A stretch of DNA of 64,000 nt, taken from the NCBI RefSeq assembly GCF_026342835.1, contig NZ_JAPEMI010000001.1, forward strand, positions 5,834,501-5,898,500, in the 5' to 3' direction. The stretch's first letter is position 1; each line of letters begins with the position of its first letter. The notes beneath the pieces are model-generated. The model was not told the DNA's origin. It made no database searches and was given only the letters and a program-made list of their open reading frames with translations. Positions 1-8,244 of this stretch are shown in pieces. A program made the position numbers and the translations under genes. Origin of the DNA: Streptomyces sp. NBC_00154. Lineage in GTDB: Bacteria > Actinomycetota > Actinomycetes > Streptomycetales > Streptomycetaceae.

Positions 1-9
1 AGGGGATCG

Positions 10-1782
10 ATGACTGAGTATGGCCGGGGCCCCGGCTCCGAACCGTGGCATCCCGAGGATCCCCTCTATGGGGACCAGGGATGGGATGGCCAGCAGGCTG
101 CCCACGGCCAGAGCCAGTACGGCGGCCCGCAGCAGTCCTATCCGCAGGACCCCTATGCCCAGCAGCAGCCGCAGCAGACGTACCCCCAGCATCAGCAGTA
201 CCAGCAGTACGGAGCGCCGCAGGACCCGTACGGGCAGCACCAGCCGCAGCACCCGCATGACCCGTACGCCCAGGACCCGTATGCGCAGCAGCAGCACCCG
301 CATGACCCGTACGCCCAGCAGGCTCCGCAGCACCAGCAGTACAACGGTGGCTGGGACACCGGTCAGCAGCCTGCGGCGATGCCGCCGTACGACGGCAATC
401 CGCAGGACGCGTACAGGAACCGGCCGGGTGACTACGGCGCTTCGCACGACCCCTACGGCACTCCGGAGGCGTACCCGCCGCCGCAGCCCCCGGGCCGGCG
501 CGAGGCCGAGCCCGAACAGGGCCCACCGCGTAACCCCGACTGGGACCCGGACGAGCCCGAGGAGGAGACGCACCCCTTCTTCACGGGCGTCGACGACGAC
601 CGCGATGTCCGGCGCCCCCGTGACGACGATGACGAGTACGACGACGACCCGCGTGAGTCGCGCAGGGGCGGCGGCAGCGAACGCCGCGGCAAGGGCAAGA
701 AGAAGAGCCGCAACGGCTGCGCCTGCCTCGTCGTCTCCCTGGTCCTCGCCGGCGGTCTCGGCGGGGCGGGCTACTTCGGCTACACGTACTGGCAGGAACA
801 ATTCGGCGCGGCACCGGACTACACCGGCAAGGGCTCCGGCACGGTCGAGGTCGAGGTCCCGAAGGGCGCCCTCGGCAACGAGATCGGCAACATCCTGAAG
901 GAGAAGGGCGTCGTCAAGAGCGTCGACGCCTTCATCGCGGCGCAGACCGAGAACCCCAAGGGGAAATCGATCCAGGCGGGCGTCTACGTCCTCAACGAGC
1001 ACATGTCCGCGGCCGAGGCCGTGAAGATGATGATCGACCCGAAGAGCCAGAATCTGCTGATCATTCCTGAGGGCAGGACCACCAGGGATGTCTACAAGAT
1101 GGTCGACGCGAAGCTCGGTCTCAAGGCCGGCACCACCAAGGACGTCGCCAAGAAGAACGTCGGCGGTCTCGGGCTGCCGGACTGGGCCGACGACGACCCG
1201 GCCGTCGACGACCGGCTGGAGGGTTTCCTCTATCCCGCGGCCTACCCGGTCACCAAGGAGATGAAGCCCGAGGCCGTCCTCAAGAAGATGGTCTCCCGGG
1301 CCAATCAGGAGTATGGCAAGGTCGACCTCGAGTCGAACGCCAAGAAGCTGGGTCTCAAGAGCCCCTGGCAGCTGATCACGGTCGCCAGCCTCGTTCAGGC
1401 CGAGGGCAAGTACAAGCACGACTTCGACAAGGTCGCCCGGGTCGTCTACAACCGGCTCAAGCCCAACAACACCGAGACCTACGGACTGCTCGACTTCGAC
1501 TCCACCGTGAACTACGCCAAGGCCCAGAGCACCCTGGACACGGGCGCGGTCTCGAACCTGCGGAAGTTCAAGGACCCGTACAACACGTACTACGTCCACG
1601 GACTGCCGCCGGGTCCCATCAACAACCCCGGCGAAGCGGCGCTTCACTCGGCGATCAAGCCCACTCCCGGGCCTTGGTACTACTTCGTGTCCGTGACCGC
1701 GGACAAGACCGTGTTCGCGGTCACCAACGAAGAGCACGAGCGCAATCGCAAGAAGTACGAACAGGAGAAGTCGGGTCAGTGA
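10..1782 (+). CDS. mltG: MltG endolytic murein transglycosylase
   Basis: Membrane-bound lytic transglycosylase of the YceG/MltG family, which cleaves nascent glycan strands and is thought to end peptidoglycan polymerisation. The 590-residue product has a cytoplasmic N-terminal tail of about 230 residues rich in Gln, Pro, Tyr and Asp, then a basic stop (GKGKKKSR) and one membrane helix at about 238-258. The extracytoplasmic YceG domain follows, with VASLVQAEG carrying the probable catalytic Glu465. The tail contains an internal repeat (see the repeat entry). The ATG follows AGGGG at positions 1-5. The gene overlaps aroE by GTGA, so the two are probably co-transcribed. Family assignment is firm; the role of the long tail is unknown. 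Confidence 0.93.
   Translation: MTEYGRGPGSEPWHPEDPLYGDQGWDGQQAAHGQSQYGGPQQSYPQDPYAQQQPQQTYPQHQQYQQYGAPQDPYGQHQPQHPHDPYAQDPYAQQQHPHDPYAQQAPQHQQYNGGWDTGQQPAAMPPYDGNPQDAYRNRPGDYGASHDPYGTPEAYPPPQPPGRREAEPEQGPPRNPDWDPDEPEEETHPFFTGVDDDRDVRRPRDDDDEYDDDPRESRRGGGSERRGKGKKKSRNGCACLVVSLVLAGGLGGAGYFGYTYWQEQFGAAPDYTGKGSGTVEVEVPKGALGNEIGNILKEKGVVKSVDAFIAAQTENPKGKSIQAGVYVLNEHMSAAEAVKMMIDPKSQNLLIIPEGRTTRDVYKMVDAKLGLKAGTTKDVAKKNVGGLGLPDWADDDPAVDDRLEGFLYPAAYPVTKEMKPEAVLKKMVSRANQEYGKVDLESNAKKLGLKSPWQLITVASLVQAEGKYKHDFDKVARVVYNRLKPNNTETYGLLDFDSTVNYAKAQSTLDTGAVSNLRKFKDPYNTYYVHGLPPGPINNPGEAALHSAIKPTPGPWYYFVSVTADKTVFAVTNEEHERNRKKYEQEKSGQ
247..318 (+). repeat. 27-bp direct repeat inside mltG
   Basis: An identical 27-bp unit occurs at 247-273 and 292-318, encoding QHPHDPYAQ twice. 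It lies within a longer run of QQ, DPYA and PHDPYA motifs, so the low-complexity tail of MltG appears to have grown by local duplication. Confidence 0.8.
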
Positions 1783-2606
1783 GCACCATCCGACGGGCGG
1801 CCGTCCTCGGCTCGCCCATCGCCCACTCGCTCTCCCCGGTGCTGCACCGTGCTGCGTACACCGAACTCGGTCTCGCCCACTGGTCGTACGACCGTTTCGA
1901 CGTGGACGAGGCGGGGCTCCCCGGCTTCATCGAGGGACTCGATGCCTCCTGGGCCGGGCTGTCGCTGACGATGCCGCTGAAGCGCGCGATCATCCCGCTG
2001 CTGGACTCGGTCAGCGGGACCGCGTCCTCCGTCGAGGCCGTCAACACCGTGGTCTTCACCGAGGACGGTCGTCGTGTCGGTGACAACACCGACATCCCCG
2101 GCATGATCGCCGCGCTGCGTGAGCGCGGCGTCGAGAAGACCGACTCGGCCGCCGTCCTCGGCGCCGGAGCCACCGCGTCCTCCGCGCTCGCCGCACTGTC
2201 GGAGATCTGCACAGGTCCGGTCACGGCATACGTACGCAGTCGCGAGCGCGGCGACGAGATGCGCGGCTGGGGCGAGCGGCTCGGGGTCGACGTACGGATC
2301 GCCGACTGGGCGGACGCGGAGCAGGCGCTGCGCGCACCCCTGGTGATCGCCACCACGCCGGCCGGCACCACGGACGCGCTCACCGGTGCGGTGCCGACGG
2401 CTCCCGGCACGCTGTTCGATGTGCTGTACGAGCCCTGGCCGACCGGACTCGCATCAGCCTGGTCGGCCAGGGGCGGCGCAGTCGTCGGAGGTCTGGATCT
2501 TCTGGTGCACCAGGCTGTCCTCCAGGTCGAGCAGATGACGGGTTGCTCACCTGCCCCTCTCGCGGCCATGCGGCAGGCCGGTGTAGCGGCACTCGCCGCC
2601 CGCTGA
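1779..2606 (+). CDS. aroE: shikimate 5-dehydrogenase
   Basis: NADPH-dependent reduction of 3-dehydroshikimate to shikimate in aromatic amino acid biosynthesis. The 275-residue product has the substrate motif GSPIAHSLSPVLHRAAY near the N-terminus, the catalytic lysine in MPLKRAI, the NTDIPG motif with the partner aspartate, and a nucleotide-binding stretch around VLGAGATASSAL. The GTG at 1779 is chosen because it overlaps the mltG stop (GTGA), has AGGAG about 10 bases upstream, and puts the SPxxHSLSP motif at the usual position. The open frame continues upstream to an ATG at 1674, but that stretch lies within mltG. It is separated from aroC by about 147 bases. Confidence 0.94.
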   Translation: MSTIRRAAVLGSPIAHSLSPVLHRAAYTELGLAHWSYDRFDVDEAGLPGFIEGLDASWAGLSLTMPLKRAIIPLLDSVSGTASSVEAVNTVVFTEDGRRVGDNTDIPGMIAALRERGVEKTDSAAVLGAGATASSALAALSEICTGPVTAYVRSRERGDEMRGWGERLGVDVRIADWADAEQALRAPLVIATTPAGTTDALTGAVPTAPGTLFDVLYEPWPTGLASAWSARGGAVVGGLDLLVHQAVLQVEQMTGCSPAPLAAMRQAGVAALAAR

Positions 2607-2753
2607 CACCCGGCACCGAGGAGCACCGATCCGTCCGTCAGCTGGACCGGCGGACGGGTCGGGGGCCCGAACGTGGGAGGATCGAGGCGGCGGGCCAGGG
2701 CCGCGCACCCGGTCGCGCCGTTGCAGTTTCAGGCGCGAGCATGAGGAGCACCG

Positions 2754-3938
2754 TTGAGCAGGTTGCGCTGGCTGACCGCAGGGGAGTCGCACGGCCCCGC
2801 ACTGGTGGCGACGCTGGAGGGTCTTCCCGCCGGTGTCCCGATCACCACGGAGATGGTGGCGGACGCACTGGCCCGGCGGCGGCTCGGCTATGGCCGCGGC
2901 GCTCGCATGAAGTTCGAGAAGGACGAGGTCACCTTCCTCGGCGGGGTGCGCCACGGGCTCACCATGGGCTCCCCGGTCGCCGTCATGGTGGGCAACACCG
3001 AATGGCCCAAGTGGGAGCAGGTCATGTCGGCCGACCCGGTCGACCCCGACGAACTGGCCAAGCTGGCCCGTAACGCCCCGCTGACCCGCCCCCGCCCCGG
3101 CCACGCCGACCTCGCGGGCATGCAGAAGTACGGCTTCGACGAGGCCCGGCCGATCCTGGAGCGCGCCAGCGCCCGGGAGACCGCGGCCCGGGTGGCGCTC
3201 GGCGCCGTGGCGCGGTCGTACCTCAAGGAGACCGCGGGCATCGAGATCGTCAGCCACGTCGTCGAACTGGCCGCGGCCAAGGCTCCCTACGGTGTCTACC
3301 CCACGCCCGCCGACGTCGAGAAGCTCGACGCCGACCCGGTGCGCTGCCTCGACGCCGCCGCGAGCAAGGAAATGGTCGCCGAGATCGACCAGGCCCACAA
3401 GGACGGCGACACCCTCGGCGGTGTGGTCGAGGTGCTCGCGTACGGCGTGCCGGTCGGTCTCGGCTCGCACGTGCACTGGGACCGGCGTCTCGACGCCCGC
3501 CTCGCCGCCGCCCTCATGGGCATTCAGGCCATCAAGGGTGTCGAGGTCGGCGACGGCTTCGACCTGGCCCGGGTCCCCGGTTCGAAGGCGCACGACGAGA
3601 TCCTGGTCACCGAGGACGGCATCAAGCGCGCCTCCGGCCGTTCCGGCGGCACCGAGGGCGGTCTGACCACCGGGGAGCTGCTGCGGGTCCGCGCCGCGAT
3701 GAAGCCCATCGCGACCGTGCCCCGCGCGCTGGCCACCGTCGATGTCGTCACCGGGGAGCCCGCCAAGGCGCACCACCAGCGCTCCGATGTCTGTGCCGTG
3801 CCGGCCGCCGGGATCGTCGCCGAGGCGATGGTCGCGCTGGTCCTGGCCGACGCCGTCGCGGAGAAGTTCGGCGGCGACAGCGTCCCCGAGACCCACCGCA
3901 ACGTCCAGTCGTACCTCGACCACCTCCAGATCCGATGA
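2754..3938 (+). CDS. aroC: chorismate synthase
   Basis: Converts 5-enolpyruvylshikimate 3-phosphate to chorismate using reduced FMN, the last common step to aromatic amino acids, folates and quinones. The 394-residue product has the family signature LTAGESHGPALVATLEGLPAG at the N-terminus and the conserved GRSGGTEGG and HHQRSD(V/A) blocks. The start is a TTG preceded by ATGAGGAGCACCG, whose AGGAG is well placed; no ATG or GTG in frame fits better. The stop overlaps the next gene by ATGA. Length and motifs are normal for an actinobacterial enzyme. Confidence 0.95.
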   Translation: MSRLRWLTAGESHGPALVATLEGLPAGVPITTEMVADALARRRLGYGRGARMKFEKDEVTFLGGVRHGLTMGSPVAVMVGNTEWPKWEQVMSADPVDPDELAKLARNAPLTRPRPGHADLAGMQKYGFDEARPILERASARETAARVALGAVARSYLKETAGIEIVSHVVELAAAKAPYGVYPTPADVEKLDADPVRCLDAAASKEMVAEIDQAHKDGDTLGGVVEVLAYGVPVGLGSHVHWDRRLDARLAAALMGIQAIKGVEVGDGFDLARVPGSKAHDEILVTEDGIKRASGRSGGTEGGLTTGELLRVRAAMKPIATVPRALATVDVVTGEPAKAHHQRSDVCAVPAAGIVAEAMVALVLADAVAEKFGGDSVPETHRNVQSYLDHLQIR

Positions 3939-5581
3939 GCGGCCCGCTGATCGTCCTCGTCGGCCCGATGGGTGTCGGCAAGTCCACGGTCGGTGAGCTC
4001 CTCGCCGACCGGCTCGGCACCACCTACCGGGACACCGACGCGGACGTCGTGGCCACGGCGGGCAAGCCGATCTCCGAGATCTTCTACGACGAGGGCGAGG
4101 AACACTTCCGCGAGCTGGAGCGAGAGGCGGTGCGCGCCGCGGTTGCCGAGCACACGGGCGTCCTCTCGCTCGGCGGCGGAGCCGTGCTCGACGAGGCGAC
4201 CCGCACCCTGCTCGTCGACCACGCGGTCGTCTACCTCTCGATGGACGTCGAAGAGGCCGTCAAGCGGGTCGGGCTGAACACTGCGCGCCCGCTGCTCGCC
4301 GTCAACCCGCGCCGGCAGTGGCGCGAGCTGATGGACGCCCGCCGCCATCTCTACACCGAGGTGGCCAGGGCGACCGTCGCCACCGACGGGCGCACCCCCG
4401 AAGAGGTCGCCCAAGCGGTCCTCGACGCACTGGAACTGCCGGAGCGCGCGGGCGACCCCGCGGCGCCCGGCCGGGAGAACACACACATGACGGACCAGGG
4501 ACCCACACGCATCCAGATCGCCGGCAGTGCGGGCACCGACCCGTACGAGGTGCTGATCGGCCGGCAGCTGCTCGGCGAGCTGCCGTCGCTCATCGGAGAC
4601 CGGGCCCAGCGGGTCGCGGTCCTGCACCCCGAGGCGCTCGCCGAGACCGGCGAGGCGGTCCGTCAGGACCTCGCCGACCAGGGGTACGAGGCCATCGCGA
4701 TCCAGCTGCCGAACGCCGAGGAGGCCAAGACCGTCGAGGTCGCGGCGTACTGCTGGAAGGCGCTCGGCCAGACCGGTTTCACCCGCACCGATGTGATCGT
4801 CGGCGTCGGTGGCGGCGCCACCACGGATGTGGCCGGGTTCGTCGCGGCGACCTGGCTGCGCGGGGTGCGCTGGATCGCCGTACCGACGACGGTGCTCGCC
4901 ATGGTCGACGCGGCCGTCGGCGGCAAGACCGGCATCAACACCGCCGAGGGCAAGAACCTCGTCGGCGCCTTCCACCCGCCGGCCGGGGTGCTCTGCGACC
5001 TCGCCTCCCTCGACTCGCTGCCCGTGCACGACTACGTCAGCGGCATGGCCGAGATCATCAAGGCCGGTTTCATCGCCGACCCCGCGATCCTCGACCTGAT
5101 CGAGTCGGACCCGGAAGGTGCCCGTACGCCCGCCGGACCGCACACCGCCGAGCTGATCGAGCGCTCCATCCGGGTGAAGGCCGAGGTCGTCTCCAGCGAC
5201 CTCAAGGAGGCCGGTCTGCGCGAGATCCTCAACTACGGCCACACCCTCGGCCACGCCATCGAGAAGAACGAGCGCTACAAGTGGCGCCACGGCGCGGCCG
5301 TCTCCATCGGGATGGTCTTCGCCGCCGAGCTCGGCCGGCTGGCCGGACGCCTCGACGACGCCACCGCGGAGCGGCACCGGGCGATCCTGGAGTCCGTCGG
5401 ACTGCCGCTCACCTACCGCGGTGACCAGTGGCCCAAGCTGCTGGAGAACATGAAGGTCGACAAGAAGTCCCGCGGCGACCTGCTCCGCTTCATCGTCCTC
5501 GACGGCCTGGGCAAGCCCACCGTCCTGGAGGGCCCCGACCCGGCCGTGCTGCTCGCCGCGTACGGGGAGGTGTCGGCGTGA
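3935..5581 (+). CDS. aroKB: AroK-AroB fusion: shikimate kinase / 3-dehydroquinate synthase
   Basis: One uninterrupted 548-residue reading frame. Residues 1 to about 170 are shikimate kinase (Walker A in GPMGVGKSTVGELLADRLG, DTDADVV, RELEREAV, SLGGGAV), which phosphorylates shikimate. Residues about 185-548 are 3-dehydroquinate synthase (NAD-binding GVGGGATTD, metal-ligand region NYGHTLGHAIEK), which makes dehydroquinate from DAHP. There is no stop codon between the domains, only a linker of about 20 residues (ELPERAGDPAAPGRENTH). An in-frame ATG at 4487 with GGGAG nine bases upstream would give a free 364-residue AroB. The kinase cannot be made alone unless cleaved. From memory these are separate genes in S. 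coelicolor, while AroKB fusions occur in other actinobacteria such as Bifidobacterium. The ATGA overlap with aroC implies coupled translation. Confidence 0.88.
   Translation: MSGPLIVLVGPMGVGKSTVGELLADRLGTTYRDTDADVVATAGKPISEIFYDEGEEHFRELEREAVRAAVAEHTGVLSLGGGAVLDEATRTLLVDHAVVYLSMDVEEAVKRVGLNTARPLLAVNPRRQWRELMDARRHLYTEVARATVATDGRTPEEVAQAVLDALELPERAGDPAAPGRENTHMTDQGPTRIQIAGSAGTDPYEVLIGRQLLGELPSLIGDRAQRVAVLHPEALAETGEAVRQDLADQGYEAIAIQLPNAEEAKTVEVAAYCWKALGQTGFTRTDVIVGVGGGATTDVAGFVAATWLRGVRWIAVPTTVLAMVDAAVGGKTGINTAEGKNLVGAFHPPAGVLCDLASLDSLPVHDYVSGMAEIIKAGFIADPAILDLIESDPEGARTPAGPHTAELIERSIRVKAEVVSSDLKEAGLREILNYGHTLGHAIEKNERYKWRHGAAVSIGMVFAAELGRLAGRLDDATAERHRAILESVGLPLTYRGDQWPKLLENMKVDKKSRGDLLRFIVLDGLGKPTVLEGPDPAVLLAAYGEVSA
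4487..5581 (+). CDS. aroB: possible independent start of 3-dehydroquinate synthase within the aroKB frame
   Basis: The internal ATG at 4487 opens MTDQGPTRIQIAG, the usual kind of AroB N-terminus. It has a plausible ribosome binding site (GGGAG at about 4473-4477). Products from this start would be 364 residues, the normal AroB length. The entry records an alternative or additional product of the same frame, not a separate locus. Confidence 0.6.
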   Translation: MTDQGPTRIQIAGSAGTDPYEVLIGRQLLGELPSLIGDRAQRVAVLHPEALAETGEAVRQDLADQGYEAIAIQLPNAEEAKTVEVAAYCWKALGQTGFTRTDVIVGVGGGATTDVAGFVAATWLRGVRWIAVPTTVLAMVDAAVGGKTGINTAEGKNLVGAFHPPAGVLCDLASLDSLPVHDYVSGMAEIIKAGFIADPAILDLIESDPEGARTPAGPHTAELIERSIRVKAEVVSSDLKEAGLREILNYGHTLGHAIEKNERYKWRHGAAVSIGMVFAAELGRLAGRLDDATAERHRAILESVGLPLTYRGDQWPKLLENMKVDKKSRGDLLRFIVLDGLGKPTVLEGPDPAVLLAAYGEVSA

Positions 5582-6018
5582 CCCGCAGGGTCTTCGTGCT
5601 CAACGGGCCGAACCTCGGCCGGCTCGGATCCCGCGAGCCCGATGTGTACGGAGCGACGTCGTACGGCGGACTCGTCGAGACCTGCCAGGCACTCGGCAAG
5701 GAGCTCGGCTTCGACGTCGACGTCCGGGAGACCAACGACGAGGGCGAGCTGATCCGCTGGCTGCACGAGGCAGCGGACGGTTCAATTCCGGTCGTTCTCA
5801 ACCCGGGAGCATTCACCCATTACTCGTACGGAATGCGGGACGCGGCCGCGCAGCGCACCGCCCCGCTGATCGAGGTGCACATCTCGAACCCGTACGCACG
5901 GGAGGAATTCCGCCACACCTCCGTGGTCGCCCCGGTGGCCACGGGGACCGTGGCCGGATTCGGCATCGGCTCCTACCGGCTCGCGCTCCGCGCCCTCGCG
6001 GACGAACTGACGGACTGA
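5578..6018 (+). CDS. aroQ: type II 3-dehydroquinate dehydratase
   Basis: Dehydrates 3-dehydroquinate to 3-dehydroshikimate. The 146-residue protein is the small dodecameric type II enzyme: LNGPNLGRLGSREPDVYG contains the catalytic Arg/Tyr segment, NPGAFTHYSYGMRDA the active-site Asn region, and HTSVVAPVATGTVAGFG the C-terminal block. The GTG at 5578 overlaps the aroB stop by GTGA; the reading frame is open further upstream but only within aroB. It is the last gene of the shikimate run and is followed by a strong hairpin. Confidence 0.94.
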   Translation: MTRRVFVLNGPNLGRLGSREPDVYGATSYGGLVETCQALGKELGFDVDVRETNDEGELIRWLHEAADGSIPVVLNPGAFTHYSYGMRDAAAQRTAPLIEVHISNPYAREEFRHTSVVAPVATGTVAGFGIGSYRLALRALADELTD

Positions 6019-6057
6019 CAGGTCGCGTACCGGACGGCCGACCGGCCGACGGGCACT

Positions 6058-6105
6058 CCGTACCGTCCCCGACCGTTGCCTCTGTGGCGGCCGGGGACGG
6101 TACGG
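6058..6105 (+). terminator. terminator hairpin of the aro operon
   Basis: Perfect 14-bp inverted repeat, 6058-6071 (CCGTACCGTCCCCG) with 6092-6105, and a 20-base loop, 40 bases after the aroQ stop. No U-tract follows, as is common in Streptomyces. Confidence 0.65.
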
Positions 6106-6154
6106 TTGCCGTTCCACCAGCGCCAGTTGCCTGTACGAGACGGAGTGGCACCGG

Positions 6155-6976
6155 ATGCAGCACGCAGTGGGGGCCCCGCTGCCGCCGCCCCAAGGACCGG
6201 GAAACGGACCTGCCGGCTGGACGCACCAGGCCCAGCACCCCGGACACTCCGGTCCGCCGGGGCCGCCGCCACCGCCCGCCCCCCAGGGCCAGGGCTGGAC
6301 CGGGCCCGCCCCGCACCACGCCCCCGCGCCCGTCTCCCGGGAGACCACCGGGCACATCCAGCTGCCGCCCGGCGGCCCTGTCCCGCTGCCCGCACCACCC
6401 GCCGAGCCCGGCACGGGCACGGCGACGCTCGCCGTCCTCCTGATCGGTCCGGCGGGCGCGGGCAAGACCACCGTGGCCAAGCTGTGGGCCAGCCGCCGCC
6501 GGGTCCCCACGGCGCACGTCAGCCTCGACGACGTCCGCGAATGGGTCTGCTCCGGCTTCGCCGACCCGCAGGCCGGGTGGAACGACCACTCGGAGGCCCA
6601 GTACCGGCTGGCCCGCCGCACCTGCGGCTTCGCCGCCCGCAATTTCCTGGCCAACGGCATCTCCTGCATCCTCGACGACGCGGTCTTCCCCGACCGCCCG
6701 GTCGTGGGCCTCGGCGGCTGGAAGCGCCATGTGGGCCCGGGGCTGCTGCCCGTGGTGCTCCTCCCCGGCCTGGAGATCGTGCTGGAGCGCAATGCCGCCC
6801 GCAGCGGCAACCGCCGGCTGTCGGACGAGGAGGTCGCCCGGATCCACGGCAGGATGGCGGGCTGGTACGGCTCGGGGCTGCCGATCATCGACAACTCGAC
6901 CTACGACGTGGAGACCACGGCCCGCGTCCTCGACGACATACTGGCCCGCTCCATAGCCAGCCCGCCCGCATGGTGA
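6155..6976 (+). CDS. P-loop ATP-binding kinase-like protein with proline-rich N-terminus
   Basis: A 273-residue protein. Residues 1-90 are rich in Pro, Gly, His and Gln and look disordered. The rest is a P-loop domain of the AAA_33/zeta-toxin/polynucleotide-kinase type: Walker A at LLIGPAGAGKTTVAKLWASR, then HVSLDDVREWVCSG, a Walker B-like SCILDDAVFPD, and a lid-like region RNAARSGNRRLSDE. This suggests phosphorylation of a small molecule, nucleotide or protein, but the substrate cannot be told. The ATG has GGAG about ten bases upstream. It stands between the aro operon and the M24/efp genes and seems conserved at this place in Streptomyces (recall). A toxin role has no support here: no antitoxin gene is adjacent. 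Confidence 0.75.
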   Translation: MQHAVGAPLPPPQGPGNGPAGWTHQAQHPGHSGPPGPPPPPAPQGQGWTGPAPHHAPAPVSRETTGHIQLPPGGPVPLPAPPAEPGTGTATLAVLLIGPAGAGKTTVAKLWASRRRVPTAHVSLDDVREWVCSGFADPQAGWNDHSEAQYRLARRTCGFAARNFLANGISCILDDAVFPDRPVVGLGGWKRHVGPGLLPVVLLPGLEIVLERNAARSGNRRLSDEEVARIHGRMAGWYGSGLPIIDNSTYDVETTARVLDDILARSIASPPAW

Positions 6977-7076
6977 CGGCCCGGCGGGTCCCGGTTCCGC
7001 ACACCTGAGCGCGGGCCCCGGCCTGCTGCGGTCCCCGGTCGGATGCGCTGACCGGGCAGCCCGGCGCTCCCGCTCG

Positions 7077-7082
7077 TAGGCT
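7077..7082 (+). promoter_or_regulatory. -10 element (TAGGCT), probable leaderless start of the M24 gene
   Basis: TAGGCT ends six bases before the ATG at 7089, and there is no purine-rich ribosome binding site between. This spacing is typical of leaderless Streptomyces mRNAs, with transcription starting at or next to the A of ATG. No good -35 is visible. Confidence 0.4.
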
Positions 7083-7088
7083 CGTGGC

Positions 7089-8195
7089 ATGTCAGAGGTG
7101 TACACCGTCCGCCGCGCGCTGCTGCGGGACCGGTGCGCCGCCGTCGGATCCGCGGCCGCTCTGGTCTCCCGCCCCGCCAACGTCCGCTACCTCGCGGGCG
7201 GGGCGCCCCCGGGTGCCGTGCTGCTGCTCGGCCCCGACGAGGACGTCCTGGTCTGCCCCCGAGCGCCGACCGGCGATCCCGTCCAGGGGCGCACCGACGA
7301 CGAGCTGCGGCTGGCCCTGCTGCCCGCCACCGACGGCGATCCGGTGGTCGCAGCCGCCGACCTGGCCACCTCCTCCGGCGCGGAATCGCTCGCCGTGGAG
7401 GAACACGATCTGACGGTCGCCCGCCACCGGGCCATGCACGCGGTCGCCCCGCGGCTCCGGCTGGCCGACCTCGGCGCCACGGTGGAGCAGTTGCGCGTCG
7501 TCAAGGACGAGGAGGAGATCGCCTGCCTGCGGATCGCCGCCGAGATCACCGACCAGGCGCTCGGTGAACTCCTCGAATCGATCCTCGTCGGCCGCACCGA
7601 ACGGCATCTCGCACTGGAACTGGAGCGGCGGCTGGTGGACCACGGCGCCGACGGGCCCGCCTTCTCGACCTCCGTCGCCACCGGACCCAACTCGGGCCAG
7701 GGCCGTCACCGGCCCTCCGACCGGCGGGTCGAGGAGGGAGATTTCCTCTCCGTCTGCCTCGGCGCCAACTATCGCGGCTACCGGTGCGAGATCGGACGTA
7801 CATTTGTTATCGGGACGGCTCCGGCCGCCTGGCAGATCGACCTCTACGACCTGGTTTTCGCCGCTCAGCGGGCCGGACGCGAGGCCTTGGTGCCCGGCGC
7901 CGCGTACCGCGATGTGGACCGCGCGGCCCGTCATCTCCTGGACTCCGCGGGTCACGGTGACGGCCTCGCACCCTCGACCGGGCACGGGGTGGGGCTCGAA
8001 ATCGACGAGGACCCGCAGCTGGCACCGGCAGCCATGGGTAAACTGGACGCTTGTGTGCCGGTCACCGTCGAACCGGGGGTTCACCTCCCTGGCCGGGGCG
8101 GGGTCCGGATCGATGACACGCTCGTCGTACGCCCCGAGGCGGACGGCGGACCCGAGCTACTCACCATTACGACCAAGGAGCTGCTCGCGCTCTAG
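7089..8195 (+). CDS. M24-family (aminopeptidase P-like) protein with altered metal ligands
   Basis: A 368-residue pita-bread protein with an N-terminal creatinase-like domain and a C-terminal M24 domain from about residue 140. It lies directly before efp, where many bacteria carry a Xaa-Pro peptidase gene. In canonical enzymes two aspartates, a histidine and two glutamates bind two metal ions. Here the first Asp is replaced by Cys (LSVCLGANY), the second by Glu (GYRCEIGRT), the His is kept (TGHGVGLE), the first Glu is kept (TVEPGVHL), and the last Glu is Asp (RIDDTL). It may therefore be a changed or inactive hydrolase, or a substrate-binding protein. The ATG is probably leaderless. Fold assignment is firm; activity is doubtful. 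Confidence 0.82.
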   Translation: MSEVYTVRRALLRDRCAAVGSAAALVSRPANVRYLAGGAPPGAVLLLGPDEDVLVCPRAPTGDPVQGRTDDELRLALLPATDGDPVVAAADLATSSGAESLAVEEHDLTVARHRAMHAVAPRLRLADLGATVEQLRVVKDEEEIACLRIAAEITDQALGELLESILVGRTERHLALELERRLVDHGADGPAFSTSVATGPNSGQGRHRPSDRRVEEGDFLSVCLGANYRGYRCEIGRTFVIGTAPAAWQIDLYDLVFAAQRAGREALVPGAAYRDVDRAARHLLDSAGHGDGLAPSTGHGVGLEIDEDPQLAPAAMGKLDACVPVTVEPGVHLPGRGGVRIDDTLVVRPEADGGPELLTITTKELLAL

Positions 8196-8244
8196 CGCGC
8201 ATCCTTGGTTGTCCACCAGCTTCAGTCCAGGAGATTCCGCAACC

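Noticed and set aside
6155..6976. Zeta-type toxin of a toxin-antitoxin pair
   Set aside because: The P-loop domain is similar, but there is no antitoxin gene and the neighbourhood is core metabolism.
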